Assembly: GCA_043769845.1 (NCBI GenBank)
Contig: JAYVIX010000099.1
Span: forward strand, 1-29,014
Length of the DNA: 29,014 bases
Origin: UBA9547 sp043769845
GTDB lineage: Bacteria; Bacteroidota; Bacteroidia; Cytophagales; UBA9547
Reading direction: 5' to 3'
Part shown: positions 16,034 through 24,376 of the stretch, piece after piece
Layout of the letters: each line of letters begins with the position of its first letter
Position numbering within the stretch: position 1 is the first letter of the stretch
Notes under the pieces: model-generated
What the model was told of the DNA's origin: nothing
The model's database searches: none
Seen by the model: only the letters and a program-made list of their open reading frames with translations
Made by a program: the position numbers and the translations under genes

Positions 16034-17200
16034 ATGGTGATGAACAGGTATATACAAGAATTGATAGCGACCGAAGAGCTGGTTTGTTTGCCAGAACTAG
16101 GCGGTTTCATCTCCAAGCACGTATCGGCACATCTCGACCCGAGTACGCATATATTTTCGCCTCCGCAGAAACAATTGGCCTTTAATGAAAGACTAAACGA
16201 GGATGGCGGAAAACTTTCGAGATTTATTCAAGAGGCTGAAAAAATCTCAAGCAGAGAAGCTGCAGAGAAAATTTCAGATTTCGTTGCGGAAATCAAAACA
16301 GCTTTAGATAAAAATGACGAATACAGTATTAAAGGAATCGGTTATTTTTTCAAAGACGAAGACGGAAATACTACTTTTAATCCAAGTTTAGACCCCAAAG
16401 CTGATCCAATTAATTTTGGTCTTCCTCAAATTTTGGTCAAACACCAACCTGATAATCATTCAAACAAAGATTTTTTACAAAAACCAAAAGATCGCAAGGC
16501 TATGAGTACTCAAGATTTACCATCGGTTCCAGAACCTCTTATGGAGGGCGAAAGCGCATTACCAGACCACGAATCTAGCAATGCACCTAAAAAGAAAGCC
16601 GCAAACCTCACATGGTTGTACATCATCACTCCACTGGTGTTGTTTGGCGGACTTGGTACATTCTTGGGCGTGACAGACGATGGTCGCAAAATGCTATCAT
16701 CCATGCATATTGTAAGTACTGAACCTATCGAAGCCGATTCTACTACCAATGAACTTGAAAGTGCTACAGAAGGTGACCTAGCTGAAGCTTCCGCAGAAAA
16801 TACTGAAAACACTGCTACAGAGTCGTTTGAAGATGCTGTTTCGGCCGAAGAAACTATCAAAAAGACAGAGAACGAAGCATGGGGCGAAGCTCCTGTCAAA
16901 TCTCAACAAGAAGATATTGCGAAAAACGAAGACGTAGAAGTGGCTACTGCCAACCTCATCACAGGCAAATCAGGCCGTTTTTTCATCATTGTAGGCGGTT
17001 TTTCAAACAAGAAAAATGCGGTAAAAATGCGTGAAAAATTGATTCATGATGGTCTTGAAGCCAAAGTGATTGCTCCAGCCGAAGGGGGAACGTTATACAG
17101 AGTTAGTTTGGGCGATTATAGCAACCATGCCGAAGCCACTACGCAAGTCAAGTCGCTAAGAGGCGAACATGGCGATGCACTTTGGGTAATGGAATACTAA
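16034..17200 (+). CDS. HU-CCDC81 / transmembrane / SPOR-domain protein
   Basis: 388 residues. The N-terminal 130 residues (MNRYIQELIATEELVCLPEL, then GGFISKHVSAHL, then YSIKGIGYFFKDEDGN) match the HU-CCDC81 version of the HU/IHF fold. A low-complexity linker leads to one membrane segment (192-213, LTWLYIITPLVLFGGLGTFLG). An acidic Ser/Thr/Glu-rich periplasmic stretch follows, then a C-terminal SPOR domain (313-388, GRFFIIVGGFSNKKNAV, ending LWVMEY) that binds denuded glycan strands. The topology puts the HU-like domain in the cytoplasm and the SPOR domain at septal peptidoglycan. ATG 16034 and ATG 16040 are both possible starts. It lies between the barrel gene and exbB. Confidence 0.85.
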   Translation: MVMNRYIQELIATEELVCLPELGGFISKHVSAHLDPSTHIFSPPQKQLAFNERLNEDGGKLSRFIQEAEKISSREAAEKISDFVAEIKTALDKNDEYSIKGIGYFFKDEDGNTTFNPSLDPKADPINFGLPQILVKHQPDNHSNKDFLQKPKDRKAMSTQDLPSVPEPLMEGESALPDHESSNAPKKKAANLTWLYIITPLVLFGGLGTFLGVTDDGRKMLSSMHIVSTEPIEADSTTNELESATEGDLAEASAENTENTATESFEDAVSAEETIKKTENEAWGEAPVKSQQEDIAKNEDVEVATANLITGKSGRFFIIVGGFSNKKNAVKMREKLIHDGLEAKVIAPAEGGTLYRVSLGDYSNHAEATTQVKSLRGEHGDALWVMEY

Positions 17201-17236
17201 AATCGTTTGTAACAAATTGTTTCTGATCGCTCAAGA

Positions 17237-17914
17237 ATGAATCTTCTTCAAATAACCACGGTAGCCCAAAGTACAGACGTACCCGTAGCTTCTGAACCTT
17301 CTATGTCGATATTAGATTTGCTTTTGAAAGGTGGATGGATTATGCTTCCTGTCCTATCTCTTTCATTAGTAGCTATATATGTAATCGTTGAACGTACTTT
17401 AGCTTTAAATAGAGCCGCTAAAACTAAAAAAGGATTAGTCGATTCTATCAAAAGCTCCATTCAAAAAGCAGATTTGAGTACCGCCCAAACTATGGTTGCG
17501 CAATACGATACCCCTGTTGCAGCTATGCTTTTGAAAGGCATAAAACGAGTAGGAAGTCCAGTGAAAGAAATCGAATCGGCCATGGAAAATACAGGTCGAG
17601 TAGAAATCATGAAACTGGAAAAGAATATGAACTACCTCGGTATTATTGCTGCAGTAGCCCCAATGCTGGGTTTCGTAGGAACTATTTCTGGAGTCATAAA
17701 GATTTTTTACAACATCTCATTAGCCGACAATATCAGTATAGGATTAATAGCTGGAGGTTTATATGAAAAAATGATAACCTCTGCCGCAGGCTTAATTGTG
17801 GGAATCATTGCGCATGTTGGCTTTCAATTGTTGAATATGCGAATTGAATCAATCAGTCTTGAGATGGAAAAATCAGGAGTAGAATTTATAGATATCATTA
17901 CAGAGCACAAATAA
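17237..17914 (+). CDS. exbB: ExbB/TolQ-family proton-channel subunit
   Basis: A 225-residue MotA/TolQ/ExbB protein. The first membrane segment (29-50) is GGWIMLPVLSLSLVAIYVIVE. A cytoplasmic loop with KGIKRVGSPVKEIESAMEN follows. Two further segments carry NYLGIIAAVAPMLGFVGTISG and AAGLIVGIIAHVGF, including the family GTISG/GLxVG glycines. With ExbD it uses the proton gradient to drive a periplasmic partner. The gap to exbD is 22 bp. No TonB gene is near, so the partner may be TonB elsewhere, or this may be a Tol-type set. Confidence 0.92.
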   Translation: MNLLQITTVAQSTDVPVASEPSMSILDLLLKGGWIMLPVLSLSLVAIYVIVERTLALNRAAKTKKGLVDSIKSSIQKADLSTAQTMVAQYDTPVAAMLLKGIKRVGSPVKEIESAMENTGRVEIMKLEKNMNYLGIIAAVAPMLGFVGTISGVIKIFYNISLADNISIGLIAGGLYEKMITSAAGLIVGIIAHVGFQLLNMRIESISLEMEKSGVEFIDIITEHK

Positions 17915-17936
17915 TCAACCGCTCAAGCTAAAGAAA

Positions 17937-18341
17937 TTGAATTTTAGAAGAAAAAATAAAGCACATTCTACTGTCGAAGTTTCGGCATTGAGCGACATCA
18001 TGTTTTTCTTGATGTTGTTCTTTCTGATTGCTTCTACCCTAGCCAATCCGAATGTGATCAAGTTGCTCTTGCCACAAGCTAAAGCGGGTCAAACGGTTAG
18101 TAAACAACAATATAGCCTTACCGTTTCGAAAGACTTGGATTATTATGTCAATAATGAAAAGACTCCCCTTAGTTTTGCCCAATTAGAACCACGTTTGAGC
18201 GAAATAGTCAAAAACTCAAACGATGTGACAGTGGTATTAAAGGTAGATCGTGCGATTCAAGTACAAAATCTAGTAGACATTCTGGCTTTAGGTAGCAAAC
18301 TGAAGATCAAGATGATCTTAGCCACACAGCCACCCAAATAA
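17937..18341 (+). CDS. exbD: ExbD/TolR-family biopolymer transport protein
   Basis: 134 residues from a TTG start (MNFRRKNKAHSTVEVSALSD). It has one N-terminal membrane helix (20-38) with the functional aspartate in ALSDIMFFLMLFFLIAS (Asp20), then a periplasmic domain ending in VVLKVDRAIQVQNLVDI. It forms the proton channel core with ExbB. The N-terminal KAHSTVEVSALSD is the Bacteroidota style. The next gene follows after 15 bp. Confidence 0.92.
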   Translation: MNFRRKNKAHSTVEVSALSDIMFFLMLFFLIASTLANPNVIKLLLPQAKAGQTVSKQQYSLTVSKDLDYYVNNEKTPLSFAQLEPRLSEIVKNSNDVTVVLKVDRAIQVQNLVDILALGSKLKIKMILATQPPK

Positions 18342-18356
18342 GCCTAGGGTTTCGCT

Positions 18357-19760
18357 TTGATCAAATTTCTAAAAATAAACGACCCATATCGAGTAGCTGT
18401 ATTGGCCATTGCCTTTCTTGCTATCCGTGGTTTGTTCTTCTCTTTCGACTTACATTTCACACAGCCCGAGCTACGATTTTTCATTGCAGCCAAAGCATTG
18501 GGCGATGGCAAATGGCTCTATCGTGATATTTGGGAAACTACCGAACCTCTCGCCACCGCATTTTTCTATCTTTTACCACGCAACAACGCTACTTTTCTGG
18601 CAGTAGCATATTGGGTCAATGCGAGTATTATTCTATTCAATGCGATCTATCTCAATTTCTTAATTCAACGATTAGATATTTTAAGTGAAAAAACGCATTT
18701 GCCAGCCTTCTTTTATCTTTTTCTATCACTACCATTTGTCGAACTCAACACCTTATCTTCCGCCTTGCTAGCATCCCCATTTCTGCTTTTAGTAGTCGGA
18801 AATATGCTGGTTTTCTTAAAAAAAGAAGATACTCAACGTGTATACAATGCTGGGTTCTTTTTGGGAATAGCCACTTTATTTCACCTCCCTTGCATTGCTT
18901 TGGTAGTGGTGATGTTAATTTCTCTCATCGTTTTTTCACGCGGTACAGGAATTGCGTTTTTCCTTTTATTACTTGGTAGTCTTTTCCCTTGGTTTGTGCT
19001 GTCGGTTGTCTATTTGTGGCTAGGTGGTTTGGCGGCCTTCTGGCAACTCTTTATTGGACATTATTTCGAAAATCCCCAAACCTACTTTACTTGGTCAGAA
19101 ACAGGCCGTATTCTTTTAGCTCCCGGTTTAGTTTTTTTATTCGGACTATATTTGAGTTTGAGTGGCACGGTGCGCGAAATCAATTATCAAAGCGTTTGTC
19201 GCAGATTTATCTTTGTATGGCTTATAGGTAGCGTATTTACCTGCATTATTTCGCCCATTTCCAGCTTTTCATTGCTGCATTTACTTGCATTTCCACTCAC
19301 CTTCTTCATGACGTATTATTACTTACCAATCAGAAAAACACAATTGGCGAGCATTGGACTTTGGATCGCGATGGCGAGCATGATTACGATGCAAGTACGA
19401 AGCATGCAAGGTATTAGCTTCAAACAATCCATGATTCAACTCACTGTGTTTGAGACTAAAAGCCCTGATATGTTTCAAAAAAAGATTTTGGTGGCAGGTG
19501 ATTCGTCTGAATATTATTTAAATTCAAAAATAGGAACAAAATACCTCAACTGGAATTTAAGCAAAATCGACTTCAACAATATTTCGACCTTTTCTTCCGT
19601 TGAAAGTATTCGAAAAAACCTCTACGAAGACTTGCCTGAAATCATTATTGACCAAGAAGGAATTGTTCCTAAATTATTTCATAGAATTCCTGAACTTCGA
19701 ACGGAATATACTCTCTCGAAACCAGGGCATTATCTATTAAAAAATAAAGGCTTTCGATGA
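18357..19760 (+). CDS. Polytopic membrane protein, Bacteroidota-conserved type, function unknown
   Basis: 467 residues from a TTG start, with about ten predicted membrane segments between residues 12 and 345 and a soluble C-terminal part. An early segment, GDGKWLYRDIWETTEPLATA, resembles the first loop of GT-C-like and related membrane proteins (DUF6427-like), but no diagnostic DD/DE pair is obvious. The C-terminal region (KKILVAGDSSEYYLNSKIGT) looks like a small alpha/beta domain. Its position between exbD and holB, with short gaps, suggests it shares the operon. I cannot assign a reaction. Confidence 0.6.
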   Translation: MIKFLKINDPYRVAVLAIAFLAIRGLFFSFDLHFTQPELRFFIAAKALGDGKWLYRDIWETTEPLATAFFYLLPRNNATFLAVAYWVNASIILFNAIYLNFLIQRLDILSEKTHLPAFFYLFLSLPFVELNTLSSALLASPFLLLVVGNMLVFLKKEDTQRVYNAGFFLGIATLFHLPCIALVVVMLISLIVFSRGTGIAFFLLLLGSLFPWFVLSVVYLWLGGLAAFWQLFIGHYFENPQTYFTWSETGRILLAPGLVFLFGLYLSLSGTVREINYQSVCRRFIFVWLIGSVFTCIISPISSFSLLHLLAFPLTFFMTYYYLPIRKTQLASIGLWIAMASMITMQVRSMQGISFKQSMIQLTVFETKSPDMFQKKILVAGDSSEYYLNSKIGTKYLNWNLSKIDFNNISTFSSVESIRKNLYEDLPEIIIDQEGIVPKLFHRIPELRTEYTLSKPGHYLLKNKGFR

Positions 19761-19804
19761 AAAGTCTTTTTTGCATTTCAATTCTGAATTAAATCCCAAA
19801 GGAG

Positions 19805-20926
19805 ATGAATTTTTCCCAAATCAGTGGTTTGGTCGATTTGAAAAACACATTGACTCAATCGGTAAAATCGAACCATTTAGCTCATGCATTGCTTTTCAGA
19901 GGACAGGAAGGCGGTGCGAGTTTGTCGATCGCTATTGCATTTTCGAACTTTCTATTATGCCCCAATAGAACCGAAACCGATGCCTGTGGAACCTGTGATG
20001 TGTGTTTCAAAACGAAAAAATACATCCATCCCGATTTTCATTTTGTATTGCCTTACAAAAGTTTGAGCGAAAAAGAAGAAGATTCTGGCAAGGCCGACAT
20101 GATGGCTCAATGGCGCACGCTTTTGCTCGAAAACCATTATCCAACCTTGTACGACTGGGCCAGTGCGGCCGGAATTGAAAGCAAACAAATAAGTATTTCG
20201 GTCAAAGAAAGCCGAAAAATACTGTATAACGCTGCCTTAAAACCTTTTGAAGCGGAGAAAAAAATCATCTTCATTTGGATGCCCGAATTGCTCGGCAACG
20301 AAGCGGCCAACGCACTTCTGAAAGTATTGGAAGAACCAAATGCACGCACCCAATTTATCCTTGTAGCGAGCGATTACGAAAAAATACTTCCGACCATTCT
20401 TTCTCGTACCCAGCTGGTTTCAGTTCCTAGGCTTTCAGAATCCGAAATCATAGCTATACTAGAAAGCAAGCATGCAATAGAGCACGAAAAAGCCATTCAA
20501 ATAGCTCGCTTGGCCGATGGCAGCATGAATGAAGCAATTAAGCTGACCGAAGAAATGCCCGACAATAATTTGACTCAAGTACGCGATTGGTTCCGATTAT
20601 GCTTTGGTCAAAAAATGGTCGAACTTGTAGCAATGGCAGACGAATTTATGGCAATGGGCAAAGAACCTCAGAAAAACATGCTCCAATTTTCGCTCTCTAT
20701 TTTGCGCGAAACGATCATCTGGAATTTTGGAGACGAAAGTTTAATCCGACTTAGTCCCGAAGAAAAAGACTTTGTGTCGAAATTTGCACCTATCATTCAA
20801 CCTAATAAAGTAGATAAAATCAGCCAATGGATCAATGAGGCCTATTATCACTTGGAACGAAATGTAAACCCCAAAATGGTATTTCTAGATCTTTCGATCA
20901 TGATTGCCAAAATTATAAAAAGCTAA
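19805..20926 (+). CDS. holB: DNA polymerase III delta' clamp-loader subunit
   Basis: A 373-residue AAA+ clamp-loader protein. FRGQEGGASLS (31-41) occupies the P-loop place but lacks the GKT/S, as usual for delta', which does not hydrolyse ATP. The zinc knuckle is present as Cys52, Cys61, Cys64 and Cys67 (CPNRTETDACGTCDVC). The sensor and SRC-type region follows as NALLKVLEEPNARTQFIL and ILSRTQL. It opens the beta clamp with the gamma/tau and delta subunits. It starts 44 bp after the membrane-protein gene and is followed by a secreted-protein gene 13 bp on. Confidence 0.88.
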   Translation: MNFSQISGLVDLKNTLTQSVKSNHLAHALLFRGQEGGASLSIAIAFSNFLLCPNRTETDACGTCDVCFKTKKYIHPDFHFVLPYKSLSEKEEDSGKADMMAQWRTLLLENHYPTLYDWASAAGIESKQISISVKESRKILYNAALKPFEAEKKIIFIWMPELLGNEAANALLKVLEEPNARTQFILVASDYEKILPTILSRTQLVSVPRLSESEIIAILESKHAIEHEKAIQIARLADGSMNEAIKLTEEMPDNNLTQVRDWFRLCFGQKMVELVAMADEFMAMGKEPQKNMLQFSLSILRETIIWNFGDESLIRLSPEEKDFVSKFAPIIQPNKVDKISQWINEAYYHLERNVNPKMVFLDLSIMIAKIIKS

Positions 20927-20939
20927 ATATCAGATTATT

Positions 20940-21554
20940 ATGTTAAAATTTATCAGAATCACTTGTCTTCTATTATTAGTTACGATAGTGAACGCTTTCT
21001 CTCAAGGCACCCAAAATATCATGCAGCTTACTGGCCTCATCGTAGGAGGCGATAGTTTGTATGGAATTCCAGGCGTACACGTGTATGTGCCCAAAGCAGG
21101 ACGAGGAACTTCGACCAATTATTATGGTTATTTCTCCTTACCAACTCAAGTGGGCGATAGCATAATCGTAAGTGCGATTGGTTATGCTAAAAAAGAATTT
21201 GTGATTGAATACAACGACAAAAAGAGTATTTCCTTAATAATTGAGCTTAAAGAAGATACCACTATTCTGCCTTTGTTGGAAATATTCCCATATCCTACCG
21301 AAGAGCTTTTTAAACATGCCTTTTTATCGCTAAAAATGCCTGATAACATGTACAATGGTATCAATATAAACGACCAAATCATGAGCAGAGTGACCCATGC
21401 AAACAAAACGGATGCTAAAAGCTACTATTTGTATAAAGCTGCAAATCGTCAAAGTTTTGTTCTGTTGGATGCCTTTGCTTGGTCAAGAGCTATTCGCGAT
21501 TTGAAAAACAAACGTGCAGTAAAAAGAAGGAAGGAAAACGGAATGAATGAGTAA
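20940..21554 (+). CDS. Secreted CarboxypepD_reg-like domain protein
   Basis: 204 residues. The signal peptide (1-21) ends NAFSQ. Residues 28-105 form a beta-sandwich: LTGLIVGGDSLYGIPGVHVY, then GRGTSTNYYGYFSLPTQVGD, then SIIVSAIGYAKKEF. This is the carboxypeptidase-regulatory-like fold that in Bacteroidota often begins TonB receptors or stands alone. The C-terminal part is helical and ends in a basic KNKRAVKRRKENGMNE tail. It is last in the plus-strand run and is followed by a strong terminator. Function unknown. Confidence 0.75.
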   Translation: MLKFIRITCLLLLVTIVNAFSQGTQNIMQLTGLIVGGDSLYGIPGVHVYVPKAGRGTSTNYYGYFSLPTQVGDSIIVSAIGYAKKEFVIEYNDKKSISLIIELKEDTTILPLLEIFPYPTEELFKHAFLSLKMPDNMYNGININDQIMSRVTHANKTDAKSYYLYKAANRQSFVLLDAFAWSRAIRDLKNKRAVKRRKENGMNE

Positions 21555-21564
21555 GTACGTAAAT

Positions 21565-21574
21565 AGTTAATAGT
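21565..21574 (+). repeat. Interspersed AGTTAATAGT, copy 3
   Basis: Exact copy, 10 bp after the stop of the CarboxypepD_reg-like gene. Confidence 0.6.
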
Positions 21575-21624
21575 TCTGTATTTATATTTCGAACATATTT
21601 ACTTATTTCAAACCTCCCTACTGA

Positions 21625-21673
21625 ACAACAAAAGAAGGGTAAAAGCCTTAAGATTTTACCCTTCTTTTGTTGT
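21625..21673. terminator. 20-bp stem bidirectional terminator between convergent genes
   Basis: 21625-21644 and 21654-21673 are exact reverse complements around a 9-base loop, with AT-rich arms (AAAAGAAGGG core). It lies between the plus-strand operon end (21554) and the stop of the SGNH-like gene (21685), suiting both. Confidence 0.85.
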
Positions 21674-21684
21674 AAAATCGACTT

Positions 21685-22662
21685 CTAAATACGTTTATCT
21701 TTTTTCTGTAAATATATTTTCAAATCATTCCCGAAAACAGTAGAAAACCGCTTTGCAGAATCGCCTTGTAAATGCATACTGTTATAGAAATTCTCCTTTA
21801 CCTTACTCATTGGAATATCGGAATAATCCCAAAATTCAATGTTGTGTTTTTTTGCTATTGATTTATAAATATCAAATATTTCTTTCTTGTTGGCCAAATA
21901 AGGTTGTATTTCATAATATTCTGGAGTGTTCACTAATATAATATCCGAACCACTGCTCTTTACTTTCAAGATAATTTCTTCGATTTTTTCAATTCCTCGT
22001 TTCTCTATTGGAAATGTCTTTCCATTTTTATTTTTCTTATAAAATTCATCTGCATTGCCATCCCAAGGCAAATTTAAATTCTGAAAACCATTGTCGAAAT
22101 CAAAATTTGTATTGATTTTGCCTAGAATTTGCTGTTTAAATCCTGTAAATGAATTAGTTAGATAATACTTGTTATATAACGAAAATCCATAAAGGGGAAG
22201 ATATTTCCTAAGAACAAAGTCTTTGTCAATAGATATGAGGTTTTTATATATTATATCTTGATCTAAATACGGAAGATATTGTTTTTCATCATATATGGTC
22301 TGGATGTAACATAAATTCATTATGTTAACTTCCTGAATCACTATTTTGGGTAATTTATTATTTGATAGATAGACTTCTAATCGAGGATATTGGACATTTG
22401 GTAGTGAACCTATCATGCCAATATTAAACACCGTTTCTCCAGTAACTTTAGATATTTCAGAAGGTGAAAAATGGAGAGCAGATCTTGAAGAACCTGTAAT
22501 TAATATCGAAGAATTACATTGACCATTTACTATCTTATTCCAAATACCAAATTCATATGTTTTCACATTTCTAATCCCATACAAAATTAGCCAATTGAAA
22601 AAGTAACATAGAACTACAAACAAAATCAATGTAATTGATGATATAATTATGTTTTTTTTCAT
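21685..22662 (-). CDS. SGNH-hydrolase-like partner of an MBOAT acyltransferase
   Basis: 325 residues with an N-terminal membrane anchor (4-28), the rest outside the cytoplasm. SSILITGSSRSALHFSP (51-67) gives the serine block (Ser58 or Ser59 in GSSRS). FYNSMHLQGDSAKRF near residues 292-306 occupies the usual DxxH place with Asn294 in place of Asp, then His297. Layout and neighbour suggest a DltD/AlgX-like protein that takes acyl groups passed by the MBOAT and transfers them to a surface polymer. The start codon abuts the MBOAT stop (TAG/ATG). Codons 2-4 contain A8 (22652-22659 on plus as T8). Both genes look clearly AT-richer than neighbours, compatible with transfer. Confidence 0.7.
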   Translation of the reverse strand: MKKNIIISSITLILFVVLCYFFNWLILYGIRNVKTYEFGIWNKIVNGQCNSSILITGSSRSALHFSPSEISKVTGETVFNIGMIGSLPNVQYPRLEVYLSNNKLPKIVIQEVNIMNLCYIQTIYDEKQYLPYLDQDIIYKNLISIDKDFVLRKYLPLYGFSLYNKYYLTNSFTGFKQQILGKINTNFDFDNGFQNLNLPWDGNADEFYKKNKNGKTFPIEKRGIEKIEEIILKVKSSGSDIILVNTPEYYEIQPYLANKKEIFDIYKSIAKKHNIEFWDYSDIPMSKVKENFYNSMHLQGDSAKRFSTVFGNDLKIYLQKKDKRI

Positions 22663-24087
22663 CTAAAATTGAAAATATATAAATTCTGTAGTATTAAACT
22701 CCCCAAAGAATATGATTGAAAAAATTAAGAAATAAATAATTGCAATTCGTTTTATAATAGGTCTCTTCATTATGAAATTATTTGCACTTTCTTCTTTAAT
22801 TAACCATTCAACCAACATTAAGAAGAGAATAACAATTAGTCCTAAAGAATAAGAGTATTGATTAAGAAATTGCAAATGGACTATTTCACCTGAAGCAATC
22901 CCAGTAGTCAATTTGTTGAGTATCAAAATAGCATCTGAAAAACTGTTTGCTCTGAAAAAAATCCAAGCAATATCAATTAGTAAGAAAGTATATATTGTTC
23001 GTAGGATTTGAATCAGAAATGCTGGTTTAGTTGTCTGTTTTTTGCCAAATATCCAAAGTTCTAAAACGATATACCAGCCATTTAGTAACCCCCAAATCAT
23101 ATACGTCCAATTTGCACCATGCCAAATACCACTTATGAGAAAGGTAAATAACAAATTAAACCAATGTCTTTGTTTTCCTTTTCGGTTTCCTCCCAATGGA
23201 ATATATACATAATCCCTAAACCAAGACGAGAGCGAAATATGCCATCTTCCCCAAAATTCTGTTACTGATTGCGAAAAATATGGTTTGTCGAAATTTTTCA
23301 TGAGTTCAAAACCCATCACCCTTGCACTACCTAAAGCGATATCTGAATAACCAGAAAAGTCGCAATAAATTTGAAAGGCGAAAAATATGGTGGCCACAAA
23401 AAGCATTGATGGTGACTGACTGCTTGGATCTTTGTAGACTTCGTTTACAACAACAGACAATCGATCTGCAATCACAATCTTTTTGAAAAAACCCCAAAGC
23501 ATCTCTATCAAACCACTTATTACCCTGTGGTAGTTGAATATATGCTTTTCGTGAAACTGATGCAATACATTTTGGGGTCTTTCGATAGGCCCAGCAACCA
23601 ACTGCGGATAGAACATCACATAAAGAGAATAAATCCCAAAATTTCGTTCTGGTTTTTGATTTCCTTTATACACTTCCACTACGTAGCTTAGGCTCTGAAA
23701 TGTATGGAATGATAGTCCAATTGGAAGAATGACATTGAGTAAAGGCAACGGATAATTGAGATGAAGAGCTTTTGCTAGATTCACTACATTCTCTTGGAAA
23801 AAATTAAAATACTTGAAGTAAAAAAGAATAAAACACGTAGATAGAATACTAACTACCAAATAGAGCCTCTTTTTCTTTTCGTCACTTGAATCGTAAATCC
23901 AAATACCTGCTAGATAGTCAATTAAAATAGTGGCGAATAGAATAAGGATGTATTCTGGTATATACATCATGTAAAAAAAGCAACTTGCCACAAGTAATAT
24001 TGCCCACCTATATGTATGTGGACTCAAAAAATACATTACAGTTACGACAGGAAAAAAATAAAGGAATTCTAAAGAATTAAAAAGCAT
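22663..24087 (-). CDS. MBOAT-family O-acyltransferase (AlgI-like)
   Basis: 474 residues from ATG 24087 (MLFNSLEFLYFFPVVTVMYF), the typical family start; an ATG at 24195 would add 36 residues without family character. It is polytopic, with FYFKYFNFF, LPIGLSFHTFQSLSYVVEVY, FYPQLVAGPIER, FWGRWHISLSSWFRDYVYIP and LISGIWHGANWTYMIWG. His323 is the expected catalytic histidine. It moves acetyl (or another acyl) across the membrane to an SGNH-type partner, encoded directly downstream, for polysaccharide or wall-polymer acylation. The target polymer is not evident from neighbours, since no other glycan genes are nearby. Confidence 0.92.
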   Translation of the reverse strand: MLFNSLEFLYFFPVVTVMYFLSPHTYRWAILLVASCFFYMMYIPEYILILFATILIDYLAGIWIYDSSDEKKKRLYLVVSILSTCFILFYFKYFNFFQENVVNLAKALHLNYPLPLLNVILPIGLSFHTFQSLSYVVEVYKGNQKPERNFGIYSLYVMFYPQLVAGPIERPQNVLHQFHEKHIFNYHRVISGLIEMLWGFFKKIVIADRLSVVVNEVYKDPSSQSPSMLFVATIFFAFQIYCDFSGYSDIALGSARVMGFELMKNFDKPYFSQSVTEFWGRWHISLSSWFRDYVYIPLGGNRKGKQRHWFNLLFTFLISGIWHGANWTYMIWGLLNGWYIVLELWIFGKKQTTKPAFLIQILRTIYTFLLIDIAWIFFRANSFSDAILILNKLTTGIASGEIVHLQFLNQYSYSLGLIVILFLMLVEWLIKEESANNFIMKRPIIKRIAIIYFLIFSIIFFGEFNTTEFIYFQF

Positions 24088-24337
24088 TTGTAAATGTGTT
24101 AAAATATTGAATTTTCCCTTTTCATAAATCCAAAAATGACTAATTCGATTCATTATTACAACCTGTTTTTTTTCAAAAACAAAAAGAAAGGCCACCCTAA
24201 CGAGCAGCCTTCTTTGAAATTATAATCCCATTCCTCCTATTCTGATTCGATAAATTGTTCGCCTAATTTAATAAATCCCTAACTTTTGCTAATCAATTTG
24301 GCTAAGTAGGTTTTTTTAGCATCGGGCGTGGGAATCA

Positions 24338-24376
24338 AAATTAGGATCAACTGAGTTTTTCAGCAGACCCTAATTT
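24338..24376 (-). terminator. Hairpin after sucC
   Basis: AAATTAGG (24338-24345) and CCTAATTT (24369-24376) pair, with a nested CTGA/TCAG stem inside. On the minus strand the hairpin starts right after the sucC stop and is followed by a short T-rich stretch. It may terminate or trim the sucC message. The remaining gap up to the MBOAT start at 24087 holds AT-rich sequence in which I see no gene. Confidence 0.5.

Noticed and set aside
24088..24195. Longer MBOAT start at ATG 24195
   Set aside because: MBOAT proteins of this type begin with MLFNS-like sequence, found at 24087.
24180..24225. AAAGAAAGGC / GCCTTCTTT hairpin upstream of the MBOAT gene
   Set aside because: The stem needs a bulge and no T-run clearly follows; too weak to call a terminator.
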